A stretch of DNA of 64,000 bases from Erythrobacteraceae bacterium E2-1 Yellow Sea (lineage in GTDB: Bacteria > Pseudomonadota > Alphaproteobacteria > Sphingomonadales > Sphingomonadaceae), in NCBI GenBank assembly GCA_014983025.1, contig JADCLP010000001.1:1-64000 (forward strand). The letters run 5' to 3'. How positions within the stretch are numbered: position 1 is the stretch's first letter; each line of letters opens with the position of its first letter. Made by a program: the position numbers and the translations under genes. Under the pieces are notes generated by a model that worked only from the letters and a program-made list of their open reading frames with translations, was not told the origin of the DNA and searched no databases. Below are positions 46,083 to 56,107 of the stretch, in pieces.

Positions 46083-46873
46083 CAGCCGTAACGCCCTGTG
46101 ATATAATCCTGTGTGCGCTTTTCGATCGGATTGGTGAAGATATCCGATGTTTTCCCATATTCCACCATTTTCCCAAGATGGAAAAATGCTGTCCGCTGCG
46201 AAACGCGTGCTGCCTGTTGCATAGAGTGGGTAACGATCACAATGGCATATCGGCCGGAGAGTTCGTCAATCAGTTCTTCAATCTTGGCGGTGGCAATTGG
46301 ATCCAGCGCTGAACATGGTTCGTCCATCAAGATAACCTCGGGGTCAACCGCAATCGCGCGTGCAATGCACAAACGCTGCTGCTGGCCGCCGGAAAGCGCG
46401 GTGCCGCTGTCAAGCAGGCGATCTTTTACTTCGTCCCACAGACCGGCCCGACGCAGCGATTTTTCGACGATTGCATCGGTCTCATCCTTCTTTTCAGCCA
46501 GTCCGTGAATGCGCGGACCATAGGCGATATTGTCATAAATCGACTTGGGGAAGGGGTTGGGTTTCTGGAATACCATGCCCACGCGTGCACGCAACTGCAC
46601 CACATCCATGGCTGAACCATAGATATCTTCACCATCCAGCACGATTTCGCCTTCGACACGGGCAGAGGGAATGGTGTCATTCATGCGGTTGAGTGTGCGC
46701 AAAAAGGTGGATTTGCCACAGCCTGATGGACCGATAAAGGCGGTCACATATTGCGACGGGATATCGATCGACACATCGTCAATCGCTTTCTTTTCGCCAT
46801 AATATACCGAGACATTGCTCGCGCGCATCTTGGCATTGGCCAGTTCCAGATTGGGATGGACTACAGTCACCAC
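46082..46873 (-). CDS. pstB: phosphate ABC transporter ATP-binding protein PstB
   Basis: A 263-residue ABC ATPase. Walker [11 protein letters not shown]-loop [15 protein letters not shown] (a PstB hallmark), signature [14 protein letters not shown], Walker [16 protein letters not shown], and [11 protein letters not shown]. It powers high-affinity phosphate import. It starts at a GTG (46873 or 46870), overlapping the pstA stop, with homology becoming strong at [13 protein letters not shown]. Confidence 0.97.
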   Translation of the reverse strand: MVTVVHPNLELANAKMRASNVSVYYGEKKAIDDVSIDIPSQYVTAFIGPSGCGKSTFLRTLNRMNDTIPSARVEGEIVLDGEDIYGSAMDVVQLRARVGMVFQKPNPFPKSIYDNIAYGPRIHGLAEKKDETDAIVEKSLRRAGLWDEVKDRLLDSGTALSGGQQQRLCIARAIAVDPEVILMDEPCSALDPIATAKIEELIDELSGRYAIVIVTHSMQQAARVSQRTAFFHLGKMVEYGKTSDIFTNPIEKRTQDYITGRYG

Positions 46874-48132
46874 TTTTTCTCGAATTTGTTGCGGAGGTAG
46901 ATCGCGAGGCCGTTCATCACAAGGAGGAACACCAGCAAGACGATGATCGCGGCGCTGGTGCGCTCCACGAAACCGCGGCCGATTTCATCGGACCACAGGA
47001 AAATCTGCACAGGTAATACGGTTGCCGGTGAGGTAAAGCCATCAGGCGGTGTCGCCACAAATGCGCGCATACCAATCATCAGCAATGGGGCTGTTTCACC
47101 CAATGCGCGTGCCATGCCGATAATGGTCCCGGTCAATATTCCGGGAAGGGCAAGGGGCAATACGTGGTGGAACACAACCTGGACCGGCGATGCGCCAACA
47201 GCCAGCGCGCCATCGCGGATGGATGGCGGCACTGCCTTGATCGCATTGCGGCCAGCAATCACGATCACCGGCATGGTCATCAGTGCCAGCGTCATGCCGC
47301 CGATTAATGGGGCAGAACGGTAATTGGGGAAAATCCAGAGGAAAACAGCCAGCCCCAGCAAGCCAAAGATGATGGATGGAACAGCGGCCAGATTGTTGAT
47401 CGATACCTCGATAATCTCGGTCCACCTGTTCTTTGGAGCATATTCTTCCAGATAAAGCGCGGCCAGCACACCGATCGGGAACGCCATCAGCAGGGTGATT
47501 ACCATGGTCAGGATCGAACCTTTCAGTGCCCCCCAAATACCCACTTTCTGTGGATCCGTGGCATCTGAACGCTGCAAAAACCCGACATCGAAATTCTTTG
47601 CCAGCTTGCCCTCTGCTGAAAGGCGATTGGCAAGCGCCTGCATTTCTTGCGAACCCTCTCCATTCAGACCCGCGGCCAGTTTGGCGCTGGCGGATAGCGA
47701 GAAGTCATGCTTTTCACGGATGATTTCGGGATCAGCAACAATCGCCCTTGCGACTTCACGCCAGGCATGGTCGTTCAGTTCAGCAGCAGCTTCCTCGCCC
47801 AGCGCCTGATCAGCATAGAATTGCACGATATCTGGCAAGCCCTGCATTTCCAGCGCCTGTATGGCTCCAGATGAGGACATGCTGGCCGCATCTGCGGCGA
47901 TGCCAGAGGAAGGGAAATCAATCGGCACTTCCAGTTCAGCCCGCTGAAATCCACCAATGCCGTTTATCGTCATGTTTCCAAGCAGGAATATCAGCACGGC
48001 GACAGAGAACAGTACGGCCGACAGGCCAGCCAGTCTAAAGCGACGCTCTGATGCGTAACGCTTCTTCAGCCGACGCTTGAACGCATCAGTGCGGGTAGGG
48101 GCCCCCCCTTCGTTGATGGCTTGATCACTCAT
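46867..48132 (-). CDS. pstA: phosphate ABC transporter permease PstA
   Basis: A 421-residue permease. It has an N-terminal helix and a large periplasmic domain (about 55-200, DUF3333-like, typical of alphaproteobacterial PstA), then five or six membrane helices with the EAA-type loop [23 protein letters not shown]. The ATG at 48132 overlaps the pstC stop by 8 bases (ATGAGTGA). It forms the channel with PstC. Confidence 0.94.
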   Translation of the reverse strand: MSDQAINEGGAPTRTDAFKRRLKKRYASERRFRLAGLSAVLFSVAVLIFLLGNMTINGIGGFQRAELEVPIDFPSSGIAADAASMSSSGAIQALEMQGLPDIVQFYADQALGEEAAAELNDHAWREVARAIVADPEIIREKHDFSLSASAKLAAGLNGEGSQEMQALANRLSAEGKLAKNFDVGFLQRSDATDPQKVGIWGALKGSILTMVITLLMAFPIGVLAALYLEEYAPKNRWTEIIEVSINNLAAVPSIIFGLLGLAVFLWIFPNYRSAPLIGGMTLALMTMPVIVIAGRNAIKAVPPSIRDGALAVGASPVQVVFHHVLPLALPGILTGTIIGMARALGETAPLLMIGMRAFVATPPDGFTSPATVLPVQIFLWSDEIGRGFVERTSAAIIVLLVFLLVMNGLAIYLRNKFEKKW

Positions 48133-49510
48133 AAGCTTCACGGAACCGTTTTACGACACGCAGCGCAATAAAGTTAAGCGCCAGAGTGACGAGGAACAGG
48201 ACAAAGCCCAGCGCAAAGGCGCTGAGCGTAGCAGGATGATCAAAACTGCCTTCACCAGTCAGCATGGCCACGATCTGGAAGGTAACAGTTGTCATCGCCT
48301 CCAGCGGATTGGCGGTGAGGTTGGCGGCGGCGCCGGCGGCCATCACCACAATCATGGTTTCACCAATCGCGCGGCTGATGGCCAGCATAACGCCGGCGAC
48401 AATGCCGGGCAGGGCGGCAGGGATCAGCACCTTGCGGATGGTTTCCGATTTCGTGGCACCCATGGCCAGGCTACCATCGCGCATTGCGCCGGGAACAGCA
48501 GCAATCGAATCATCTGCCATGGAAGATACAAAGGGAATGATCATCACCCCCATCACGATACCTGCAGCAAGCGCGCTTTCCGATGATGCACTCGTGATCC
48601 CGATTGAGATGGCAGCATCGCGGATGGCAGGTGCCACGGTAAGCGCAGCGAAATAGCCATAGACCACTGTCGGCACACCGGCGAGGATTTCCAAGGCAGG
48701 CTTCAACCAGGCGCGCAGCCGTGGGTCGGCATATTGGGTGAGGTAAATCGCACTCATCAAGCCAAGTGGGATTGCCACGATCATGGCGATGATCGCACCG
48801 ATATAGATCGTGCCCCAGAACAAGGGGATGGCACCATAACGTGTTGGGTCGGGATTGTCTGCGCTGCTCATCGGGTCTGGGCCCCAATGCGTGCCGAACA
48901 GGAAATCGATCGGGTTGACCATGCCAAAGAAGCGCGTGGTCTCGAACACCAGGCTCGCGAAAATGCCGAATGTGGTCAGGATCGCCACCAATGATGCCCC
49001 TAGCAGCGTCATCATCACGGTACGTTCCACCTTGGTGCGGGCGGTGAAATCAGGTTTCAGGCGCAGGAAGGCAAAGGCGCCGCTTACCAGCGCAATCAGC
49101 GCGGTCAGGGCGATGCCGATCCAGTTGTAACGATTAAGCGCATTCTGAAACGGTTCGACAAGCGCCATTGCATCCTGATTGAAAACAGCGTCACTGCGCC
49201 CCTGTGCCACAGCACGCGCCTCTGCCAGGATCGAATCGCGTTCAAAACCAAAGGCGGGCAGGGTTTGTGCTTCTGGCGATGCCAGCACCTGGCTGTTTAC
49301 TAGCTGCGGGGCAATGCTGGACCATATGGTAATGAAGACAACTGTTGGAACAAGAACCCAAAGCGCCACATACCAGCCGTGATAATTGGGCCGCGCAGCA
49401 AGGCGTCTTGGATTTTCACCCTTTTGGAAACTCCACGCCTTGGCACGTGCTGCCAGCCACCCGGCAAGGCCAAGCCCCATGGCAATCATCAGGAGAGTGA
49501 TTGGCGACAC
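48125..49510 (-). CDS. pstC: phosphate ABC transporter permease PstC
   Basis: A 461-residue permease with an extended N-terminal region (two helices and a periplasmic loop, about 1-145) and the core permease (about 165-455), including AAVPGAMRDGSLAMGATKSET, the coupling loop to PstB. The start is a GTG at 49510; an internal ATG gives MIAMGLGLAG. It lies 155 bases after phoR, with a Pho box in between. No periplasmic phosphate-binding pstS gene precedes it, unlike the classical pst operon. Confidence 0.92.
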   Translation of the reverse strand: MSPITLLMIAMGLGLAGWLAARAKAWSFQKGENPRRLAARPNYHGWYVALWVLVPTVVFITIWSSIAPQLVNSQVLASPEAQTLPAFGFERDSILAEARAVAQGRSDAVFNQDAMALVEPFQNALNRYNWIGIALTALIALVSGAFAFLRLKPDFTARTKVERTVMMTLLGASLVAILTTFGIFASLVFETTRFFGMVNPIDFLFGTHWGPDPMSSADNPDPTRYGAIPLFWGTIYIGAIIAMIVAIPLGLMSAIYLTQYADPRLRAWLKPALEILAGVPTVVYGYFAALTVAPAIRDAAISIGITSASSESALAAGIVMGVMIIPFVSSMADDSIAAVPGAMRDGSLAMGATKSETIRKVLIPAALPGIVAGVMLAISRAIGETMIVVMAAGAAANLTANPLEAMTTVTFQIVAMLTGEGSFDHPATLSAFALGFVLFLVTLALNFIALRVVKRFREAYE

Positions 49511-49657
49511 TATCTAACCCTTAAGCCCCGAATTTCAGTTACGATTGCTGCGCTCACACCGCGCTACACAGCTTTGGTTATTGGTCAAATTCGCCTGTGG
49601 AAATGTTCACAGGAACAGCCCAAAAATCAGGCTAAATATGCTGTTGTTGGAGAAATA

Positions 49658-49675
49658 TGACAATTTCATGACAAA
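49658..49675 (-). promoter_or_regulatory. Pho box (PhoB binding site) for pstC
   Basis: On the minus strand two TGTCAT direct repeats spaced 11 bases apart (TTGTCATGAAATTGTCATAT) match the PhoB recognition pattern. The site overlaps the last codons and stop of phoR and lies about 150 bases upstream of pstC. It should place pstCAB-phoU-phoB under PhoB control. Confidence 0.75.
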
Positions 49676-50925
49676 GCTTTGTTTTCGTCTTCAACCAGTG
49701 GAATTCGAATGGTGAACGTGGTGCCTTTGCCTGGCTGGCTGGCAATATCAAACCGTCCGCGATGGCGTTCAACAATGTGTTTGACGATTGCCAAGCCCAA
49801 GCCGGTTCCACCTGAGGCCCTGCTGCGCCCTGGATCCGTGCGATAGAAACGCCTGGTTAAATGAGGGATGTGTTCGGGGGCAATTCCTTCGCCCTGATCT
49901 TGAACAATGATGCGAGCATGACCTTCGTTTCCGCGCATCAAATGGACGGTTACAGGGGTGTCTGCTGCGCCATATTTGAAAGCATTATCGACCAGATTGC
50001 GGACCATCTGTTCAATCTGCTGGGCATCACCCATCACTTCGATCTTGCTTTCTAGATCAAGCACCAATCGTTCTATACGTTCGCCACTGGACGCATCGCG
50101 AGCTGCACGTTCAACCAAAGCTGTCAGATTGACCTTCTCACTGGGCTGGTCATGCTTTTCTGCTTCGATACGCGATAGCGACATCAGATCGCTGACCAGG
50201 CTTTGCAGGCGGCGTGCCTCACGCAAGATAGTACCAAGGAATTTCTGCGAACGTTCCGCTCCCAGTTCTGCCCCGCCTTCGCTCAACGTTTCGACATAGC
50301 CAATGATAGAGGCAAGGGGGGTACGCAATTCGTGGCTGGCATTGGCAACAAAATCTGTGTGCGCGCGGCTGATATCAGCTTCCGCAGTCTGGTTGATCAG
50401 TTCGATCACAGCCAGATTGTCATCTATGCGTTGCAGGCTCATCCGCCAGATATCGCGGCGCCGAACCAGTCCCCGCACAATGGCAGCACAGTTGCGATCA
50501 CGACTGATCAAGGCGATCGCTTCGGGCTGACGAAAGGCTACGCGGGTATCTTGGCCCACGATATGCTGGCCCAGTGTTTCACGCGCTGCTCGGTTAGCGA
50601 TCGCCACCTTTCCGCCTTCAGTCAAAAGAAGCGGCGTGGCAGAATTTTCGATCAGATCGCGCATCGAATCGCGTGTAAGCGGTTGGGAGCCGTTGCTGTC
50701 TTCCCTTTCTGGCGGTTGGGCAGAAGTAAGATAAAGTGTGCTTACCCAAAGCAGGAAGATCGCCCCGGCCAATACCAGGTCGGTACCGACAAGTATGGCG
50801 GCGATACAAGTTGCACCGGCAATGATTATGCCGACAACGGGAAGCGGTTGGCGCTGGTCCATTGGCACCGGGCCATACCAGATGGATTGAGACAGAAAAG
50901 CGTCAATGCGCAGCTTTTCCAGCAT
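49666..50925 (-). CDS. phoR: phosphate regulon sensor kinase PhoR
   Basis: A 419-residue kinase. One or two membrane helices lie at 28-67, a PAS-like region at about 88-180, then the dimerisation/phosphoacceptor region DFVANASHELRTPLASIIGY with His198, and the ATPase domain with NLVDNAFKYG, DQGEGIAPEHIP and GGTGLGLAIVKHIVERH. It senses the Pst/PhoU state and phosphorylates PhoB. Its stop codon lies inside the Pho box for pstC. tRNA-Glu is upstream. Confidence 0.94.
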   Translation of the reverse strand: MLEKLRIDAFLSQSIWYGPVPMDQRQPLPVVGIIIAGATCIAAILVGTDLVLAGAIFLLWVSTLYLTSAQPPEREDSNGSQPLTRDSMRDLIENSATPLLLTEGGKVAIANRAARETLGQHIVGQDTRVAFRQPEAIALISRDRNCAAIVRGLVRRRDIWRMSLQRIDDNLAVIELINQTAEADISRAHTDFVANASHELRTPLASIIGYVETLSEGGAELGAERSQKFLGTILREARRLQSLVSDLMSLSRIEAEKHDQPSEKVNLTALVERAARDASSGERIERLVLDLESKIEVMGDAQQIEQMVRNLVDNAFKYGAADTPVTVHLMRGNEGHARIIVQDQGEGIAPEHIPHLTRRFYRTDPGRSRASGGTGLGLAIVKHIVERHRGRFDIASQPGKGTTFTIRIPLVEDENKALS

Positions 50926-50969
50926 GCTCTAGGTACATGCTATGAATTTTATCGCTGAGTGGGAGGAGA

Positions 50970-51045
50970 TGGTGACCCCTACGGGACTCGAACCCGTGTT
51001 TCCGCCGTGAAAGGGCGGCGTCCTAGACCGCTAGACGAAGGGGCC
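50970..51045 (-). tRNA. tRNA-Glu (TTC anticodon)
   Basis: A 76-base cloverleaf with encoded CCA. The acceptor GGCCCCT pairs with AGGGGTC (one G-T). The anticodon loop CTTTCAC between CCGCC/GGCGG reads TTC, decoding GAA and GAG. The T arm contains GGTTCGAGTCC. Confidence 0.96.
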
Positions 51046-51105
51046 ACTCGCTGCGAGAGCGCGCCAATAGGGGTGGGATTCGGTGCGGTCAAGCCCTGTA
51101 TGGGA

Positions 51106-52893
51106 TCAATCTGCAAAAGCTGCGTCTTCCAGGTGCAATTCCGCCTGTGGGCGATTGCCCCAATCATCGATTTTTGCGCGTCCAGCCAGATGAAACCGCC
51201 GCCCTTGAGATCGGTGCAGCAGGGTCTGCGCCATTTCAGTTTCCGCTGCACGAAAGGCGATGGCTTTTAAAGATCGTCCGTCATCCCCGGCGGCGATCAC
51301 GCGCAGATGATCCTTTCCAACAATATCAGCCTTGATGATTCGCACTGGCCCAACTGCCACCCGCGGACCGGGCCAGCCAACACCATAGGGACCTGCTTGG
51401 TCGAGTGTTTCCACCAAGGATGGAGTCAGTCCGCCCGGTGCAAGTGCCAGGTCCAGCTGCAGGGACTGATTTTCCCGTGCACGCAGCACATCCTGACCCA
51501 GCCGCGAATCGAGAAATTCGGCTAGTGCCTCCAGATTGCCGGTTTCCACAGTAAGCCCAGCAGCCATGGCATGGCCACCGCCAGCCACCAACAGGCCCTG
51601 TTCGCGTGCAGCAATAATGGCTGCGCCCAAGTCGACACCACTTATGGAGCGACCCGAGCCTTTGCCTGTTCCATCGGCTTCATCCAGCGCGATGACGATT
51701 GCAGGCTTGCCGGTCTTTTCCTTGATTCGGCCTGCTACAATACCGATTACGCCGGGATGCCAGCCAGACCCGGCCAGCAATTGCACGGCGCGGTTGCCTT
51801 GCCCAATCAGCATGGCTTCGGCCGCCTCCTGCACTCCAGCCTCAATCGCTCGACGCTCTTCATTCAGGGTGGAAAGCTGTTCGGCGATCGCACGCGCCTC
51901 GTCCGGGTCATCCGTTGTCAGAAGCCTGACGCCCAGAGTCGATTCGCCGACGCGTCCGCCAGCATTGATTCGTGGACCCAGGGCAAAACCCAGATCACTA
52001 CACTGTGGCGCACGATTCAGCCGGCTGGCATCAATCAATGCGGCCATGCCGATTCTGTCGCGACGGGCCATCACTTTCAGACCCTGGGCAACAAAGGCCC
52101 GGTTCAGGCCATGCAAGGCAGCTACATCTGCCACAGTACCCAGTGCCACCAGGTCCAACAGCGCCATCAAATCGGGCTCGACGCGATTTTCAAAATAGCC
52201 AAGGCCGCGCAGGCCACGGACCAAAGCAATCGCCAGAAGAAATGCGACACCTACCGCTGCCAGATGGCCATGGCTGGATGCCAGATCGTTTTCATCTAGG
52301 CGGTTGGGGTTCACAAGAGCAGCGGCGCTGGGTAGCTCGGCTGCACATTTGTGATGGTCAACCACAATAACGTCCACGCCGGCCTGCCGGGCCTGCTCAA
52401 GCGCTTCATAAGCCATCGCACCGCAATCTACCGTTATGATCAGGCTTGAGCCTTCCTCTGCCAGGCGCACCAGGGCCTCACCACTGGGGCCATATCCTTC
52501 AAGCAGGCGGTCAGGTATGTAATAGTTTGCTTTTGCACCCAGATCGCGCAGCACGCGTATCATAAGGGCCGCACTGGTCGCCCCATCAACATCATAATCA
52601 CCATAAACGGTGATCGTTTCTGCACTCAGTACAGCCTGGGCGATCCGTTCGGCAGCGGCATCCATATCGCGAAATTCAGACGGATCGGGCAGAAAATCGC
52701 GCAGGGTTGGCTTGGAATGACGTGCAATATCTTCACGCGCGACACCGCGAGTCAGCAGAAGCTGTGTCAGTATGTCGTTTTCCAGTCCGGCTGCGGATGG
52801 GCCGAGTTCCATATTGCCGCCACGCCAGCGCCAAGCGCGGCCAGATAAGGAGGCAGAAACACCCAGGACATGAGCAAGTGAATGAGGGGGCAT
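51106..52893 (-). CDS. recJ: single-stranded-DNA-specific exonuclease RecJ
   Basis: A 595-residue DHH-family 5'-3' exonuclease used in recombination and mismatch repair. Motif I VYGDYDVDG is at 96-104 (Asp99, Asp101, Asp103), motif III VVDHHK has DHH at 179-181, and the DHHA1-type GGGHAMAAGLTV follows. The N-terminal start could be at M1 or at M28 (MELGPSAAG). It is a single gene on this strand; the three-gene operon begins divergently about 80 bases away. Confidence 0.95.
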   Translation of the reverse strand: MPPHSLAHVLGVSASLSGRAWRWRGGNMELGPSAAGLENDILTQLLLTRGVAREDIARHSKPTLRDFLPDPSEFRDMDAAAERIAQAVLSAETITVYGDYDVDGATSAALMIRVLRDLGAKANYYIPDRLLEGYGPSGEALVRLAEEGSSLIITVDCGAMAYEALEQARQAGVDVIVVDHHKCAAELPSAAALVNPNRLDENDLASSHGHLAAVGVAFLLAIALVRGLRGLGYFENRVEPDLMALLDLVALGTVADVAALHGLNRAFVAQGLKVMARRDRIGMAALIDASRLNRAPQCSDLGFALGPRINAGGRVGESTLGVRLLTTDDPDEARAIAEQLSTLNEERRAIEAGVQEAAEAMLIGQGNRAVQLLAGSGWHPGVIGIVAGRIKEKTGKPAIVIALDEADGTGKGSGRSISGVDLGAAIIAAREQGLLVAGGGHAMAAGLTVETGNLEALAEFLDSRLGQDVLRARENQSLQLDLALAPGGLTPSLVETLDQAGPYGVGWPGPRVAVGPVRIIKADIVGKDHLRVIAAGDDGRSLKAIAFRAAETEMAQTLLHRSQGRRFHLAGRAKIDDWGNRPQAELHLEDAAFAD

Positions 52894-52973
52894 TTCATAA
52901 CTTTAATCGAGAGTGCACCGATAGAACAGAGGCAGTAATTGACAATCACCGGCAGTAAGTATCATCAGAAACC

Positions 52974-53495
52974 ATGGCAAAGCCTAAACTCCTGATTATC
53001 TGGCACAGTCGCACAGGCGCAAGTGAGGCTATGGCGCGAGCAGCATATGACGGGGCGATGAAGGCCATTCAAAATCACGAGCCGAATAAAGCGGAAGTTG
53101 AAGTGGAGATTCTGGCGGCGGAAAATGTAGTACCGGCTAATATTCTGTCGGCGACTGCCTATATTTTCGTTTGTCCAGAAAATCTCTCAAGTATGAGCGG
53201 GATGATGAAGGAAATGTTTGATCGCTGCTATTACCCTGTGCTGGGGCAGGCTGAAGGGCGCGCATACGCAACAATGATTGCAGCTGGGTCCGATGGGGAA
53301 GGTGCAGAACGGCAGATTGACCGGATCGCAACCGGATGGCGATTGAGGCGTGTTACAGATTCGTTGATCGTGAATCTTCAGGCGCAGTCGCCAGAACAAA
53401 TTCTGGCGCCAAAAGCACTATCAATTACTCAATTTAATAAATGTTCAGACACAGGTAATGCTATGGCTGAAGGAATAGCTCTCGGTATATTCTGA
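52974..53495 (+). CDS. flavodoxin-fold / NAD(P)H-dependent FMN-type protein
   Basis: A 173-residue flavodoxin-like protein. It starts LLIIWHSRTGASEAMARAAYDGA, with SRTGAS as the phosphate-binding loop, and has FVCPENLSSMSGMMKEMFDRCYYP, which resembles the FMN-contact loop of NADPH-dependent reductases. Its redox partner and reaction are unknown. It heads a tight three-gene operon (10-base gap to the next gene). Confidence 0.82.
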   Translation: MAKPKLLIIWHSRTGASEAMARAAYDGAMKAIQNHEPNKAEVEVEILAAENVVPANILSATAYIFVCPENLSSMSGMMKEMFDRCYYPVLGQAEGRAYATMIAAGSDGEGAERQIDRIATGWRLRRVTDSLIVNLQAQSPEQILAPKALSITQFNKCSDTGNAMAEGIALGIF

Positions 53496-53505
53496 ATTAT
53501 TCAGT

Positions 53506-54426
53506 ATGCTATACCAAAGTGGAGATATTACAGCCTCGACGCGCGATGTAATTTGCAGCAAGGTTCACAAGGGGCGCGAACTGGTATGCAGGGACGGGAA
53601 AATAGCAGTCGCACAGGGTGAAGCATACGAGCAACCGAACGCGGTTCGCGGCGTTTATCTGCTGTTTGTCAGTGGCAAGCGGCCTGACACGCCCGCCATT
53701 CGTGCATTCGTACGTGCAAATTCAGCCATTTCGCTGACGCATGATCCGGCAGCGGTGCAGATGTTGCGCGTTGTGCGATCCGATGATGAAATTGTGCAAC
53801 CACCAACTGGCGATGCAGCGCCTGGATGGGTGGAATTGCTGCGCGATGGCCTGACTTTCGATCTGGAAGGTTTATGCCCGGCAGACCCCATAGAGTTTCC
53901 AGCGGCCCAGCATGGTTTCGATTTTGAGGGTAATCCCTCAAGCAGTATGTATGAGGCATTACGACTTGTGCCAGGGGCGCATTTGGCTGGTGGCGAATCC
54001 AGCCTGCCCGTGGTGCGCGGCATGATCGCTCTGGCCCGTGACCTGACCCATCATTTTCAGGATGTAGAGGCTATCATCTGGCCTCCGGCACAAAGCGTTG
54101 TTGGACGGCGTTATTTCGAATCAACAACAACGGCCTGGATTGATGGTGGGGCCTTCCCGGCATTGGGCCTGACGGCCTTTGTCCAGACATTGGATGGTGC
54201 GTTGCAAAGCGTTGGCCTGGATTATTTCATCGGGCAGGAACTGCGTATCGAACCGCCTTTGGTTGAAGACAAAGTGGCCGCCACCCGCCTGGCGGTTCGA
54301 TTGGTGAACCAGCTTGTCCTGATGGGTGGCGTGCAAGATGCGGAGCGTGTTGTTGCGCCTGATGGCACGCGATTGATCATGCGGCTTTCACGCAACGGCC
54401 GGTTTGTGAGGGTCTGGAGCGAATAA
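53506..54426 (+). CDS. conserved-looking protein of unknown function in the recJ-adjacent operon
   Basis: A 306-residue soluble protein, not recognised. No signal peptide or membrane helix. Features: basic N-terminal stretch, VYLLFVSGKRPDTPAIRAFV, a middle IEFPAAQHGFDFEGNP and a C-terminal half with WPPAQSVVGRRYFESTTTAW and GLDYFIGQELRIEPPLVED, resembling an alpha/beta domain. It lies 10 bases after the flavodoxin-like gene and 5 bases before the AHH gene, so the three are surely co-transcribed. A DUF4261-like fold is possible but I cannot confirm it. Role unknown. Confidence 0.6.
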   Translation: MLYQSGDITASTRDVICSKVHKGRELVCRDGKIAVAQGEAYEQPNAVRGVYLLFVSGKRPDTPAIRAFVRANSAISLTHDPAAVQMLRVVRSDDEIVQPPTGDAAPGWVELLRDGLTFDLEGLCPADPIEFPAAQHGFDFEGNPSSSMYEALRLVPGAHLAGGESSLPVVRGMIALARDLTHHFQDVEAIIWPPAQSVVGRRYFESTTTAWIDGGAFPALGLTAFVQTLDGALQSVGLDYFIGQELRIEPPLVEDKVAATRLAVRLVNQLVLMGGVQDAERVVAPDGTRLIMRLSRNGRFVRVWSE

Positions 54427-54431
54427 TCTGA

Positions 54432-54968
54432 ATGGCAAAGGGGCGGGCAGGCAAGGCCGGCTGGCCGGGGCGAATTCGCGCGGCGATTCCATTTCGCGCG
54501 GTCAACCGCAAAGGAACGAATGGGTATGATGCTGGCTTGCAACGGCATCATTTGTTGCCGCGGCAATTGCTATCACGAAGCTGCTTTGGGCGAATGTTTG
54601 ATTCACTTGGCTACAAGCGTGTCGGTTTTGATGACTTCAGGGCTAATGGCTTGCTCTTGCCAGCCAATGAAAACAACGCCTTACGTACAGGAATGCCCCT
54701 TCATCGCGGGCCACATCGGGAATATAACGATCTGGTGATCCACCGTGTCGGCACGATTGAGGAACAGTGGACGCAGGACTGCGAGCGTGATCCGCAGACA
54801 GCAATGGAAGATGCTTTGTTTCGTTTGGCATTATTGCAAAGCGCATTACGGCAACGATTGCTGGATGAACGCCGCCGTATGGTGCTGAATCGCAAGGATC
54901 CACTGGGGACTGGCTTTGATTTTAGCGAACTGGACGCGATGGCGGCTGAATTGTGGAAAGCGACCTGA
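54432..54968 (+). CDS. AHH-domain putative nuclease
   Basis: A 178-residue basic protein with an AHH-type HNH/endonuclease-VII fold motif: LQRHHLLPRQL (His39-His40), LLLPANENNALRTGMPLHRGPHREYN (Asn79, His91, His95). The C-terminal half is helical and charged. AHH domains occur in toxins and in free-standing proteins and are predicted nucleases. No immunity-like or secretion signal was seen. It is third in the recJ-adjacent operon, after a flavodoxin-fold protein. Confidence 0.75.
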   Translation: MAKGRAGKAGWPGRIRAAIPFRAVNRKGTNGYDAGLQRHHLLPRQLLSRSCFGRMFDSLGYKRVGFDDFRANGLLLPANENNALRTGMPLHRGPHREYNDLVIHRVGTIEEQWTQDCERDPQTAMEDALFRLALLQSALRQRLLDERRRMVLNRKDPLGTGFDFSELDAMAAELWKAT

Positions 54969-55000
54969 CGCATCATGAATAATGCAGTCAGGTCTGCAGT

Positions 55001-55987
55001 TCAGTCCCCCCAAGCTGTGTAGCTGGATTTTTCCGCCAGTTCGGCCTTGGCGGCATGATATTCACGTTCCAGCCGCGCAACCATTTCCGCCACAGTTGTA
55101 ACGGATTTGATCGCGCCTACGCCCTGACCTGAACCCCAAATGTCCTTCCATGCCTTGGCTTCTGAACTGCCTCCGCTGCCAAAGTTCATTGTGGTTGGAT
55201 CGCTTTCAGGCAGATTGTCGGGATCCATCCCCGCTGCCTCAATCGAACTGCGCAGGTAATTGCCGTGAACGCCGGTGAACAAGTTGGTGTATACAATGTC
55301 ATGCGCATGGCTATCCACGATGGCCTGTTTGTATTCGGTTACTGCCCGTGCTTCTACGGTCGCGATAAAACCGCTTCCCATATAAGCGAAATCAGCGCGC
55401 AAGGCCTGTGCTGCCAGAATGGAATAGCCATTCGCTATTGACCCTGACAGCGCGATCAGGCCGTCGAACCACTCGCGCACTTCCTGCAGCAGGGCAAAGG
55501 GGGACAGTGTGCCTGCATGGCCGCCAGCGCCCGCTGCAACCAGAATCAGGCCGTCGGCACCCTTCTCAATCGCCTTTTTGGCAAAGCGGTTATTAATGAC
55601 ATCATGCAAGGTGATCCCGCCCCAAATTCGGACTGCATCAAACACTTCTGACTGTGCGCCCAAGGATGTAATGACCAGGGGAACCTTCCATTTTTCACAG
55701 GTTGCCATGTCTTCTGCCAAACGTGCATTGGAACGGTGCACGATCTGGTTCACAGCAAATGGGGCTGCCGGTCGGTCAGGATTGTCGCGGTTATGCGCAG
55801 CCAGTTCTTCGGTAATCTGGTGTAGCCATTCATCCAGCTGGCTTTGCGGGCGGGCATTGAGCGCAGGAAAGCTTCCGACGATGCCTGCCTTGCATTGTGC
55901 GATCACCAGTTCAGGGCCCGATAGGATAAACATCGGAGATCCGATCAAAGGCAATCGCAAGCGATCAAAGGGGGCTGGCAGGTTCAT
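55001..55987 (-). CDS. nitronate monooxygenase / 2-nitropropane dioxygenase-type protein
   Basis: A 328-residue FMN-binding TIM barrel. Seen: PFDRLRLPLIGSPMFILSGPEL, AAPFAVNQIVHRSNARL, VLVAAGAGGHAGTL-like GADGLILVAAGAGGHAGTLSP, and FAYMGSGFIATVEARA. NMO-family enzymes oxidise nitronates; close relatives (FabK-like) reduce enoyl-ACP, so the physiological role is not fixed. It follows leuA on the same strand after 184 bases that hold a palindrome. Confidence 0.88.
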   Translation of the reverse strand: MNLPAPFDRLRLPLIGSPMFILSGPELVIAQCKAGIVGSFPALNARPQSQLDEWLHQITEELAAHNRDNPDRPAAPFAVNQIVHRSNARLAEDMATCEKWKVPLVITSLGAQSEVFDAVRIWGGITLHDVINNRFAKKAIEKGADGLILVAAGAGGHAGTLSPFALLQEVREWFDGLIALSGSIANGYSILAAQALRADFAYMGSGFIATVEARAVTEYKQAIVDSHAHDIVYTNLFTGVHGNYLRSSIEAAGMDPDNLPESDPTTMNFGSGGSSEAKAWKDIWGSGQGVGAIKSVTTVAEMVARLEREYHAAKAELAEKSSYTAWGD

Positions 55988-56107
55988 CCTCTAACTCCGT
56001 TTCTTTCGAAAACTTTTCGTCGTCATATGGCGTTGTGCCACTACTGTCGAGCAGCTGTACTTGCCTCGTGATCTGACTAGGCATGACAGGTCAGGTGATT
56101 TGTATAT

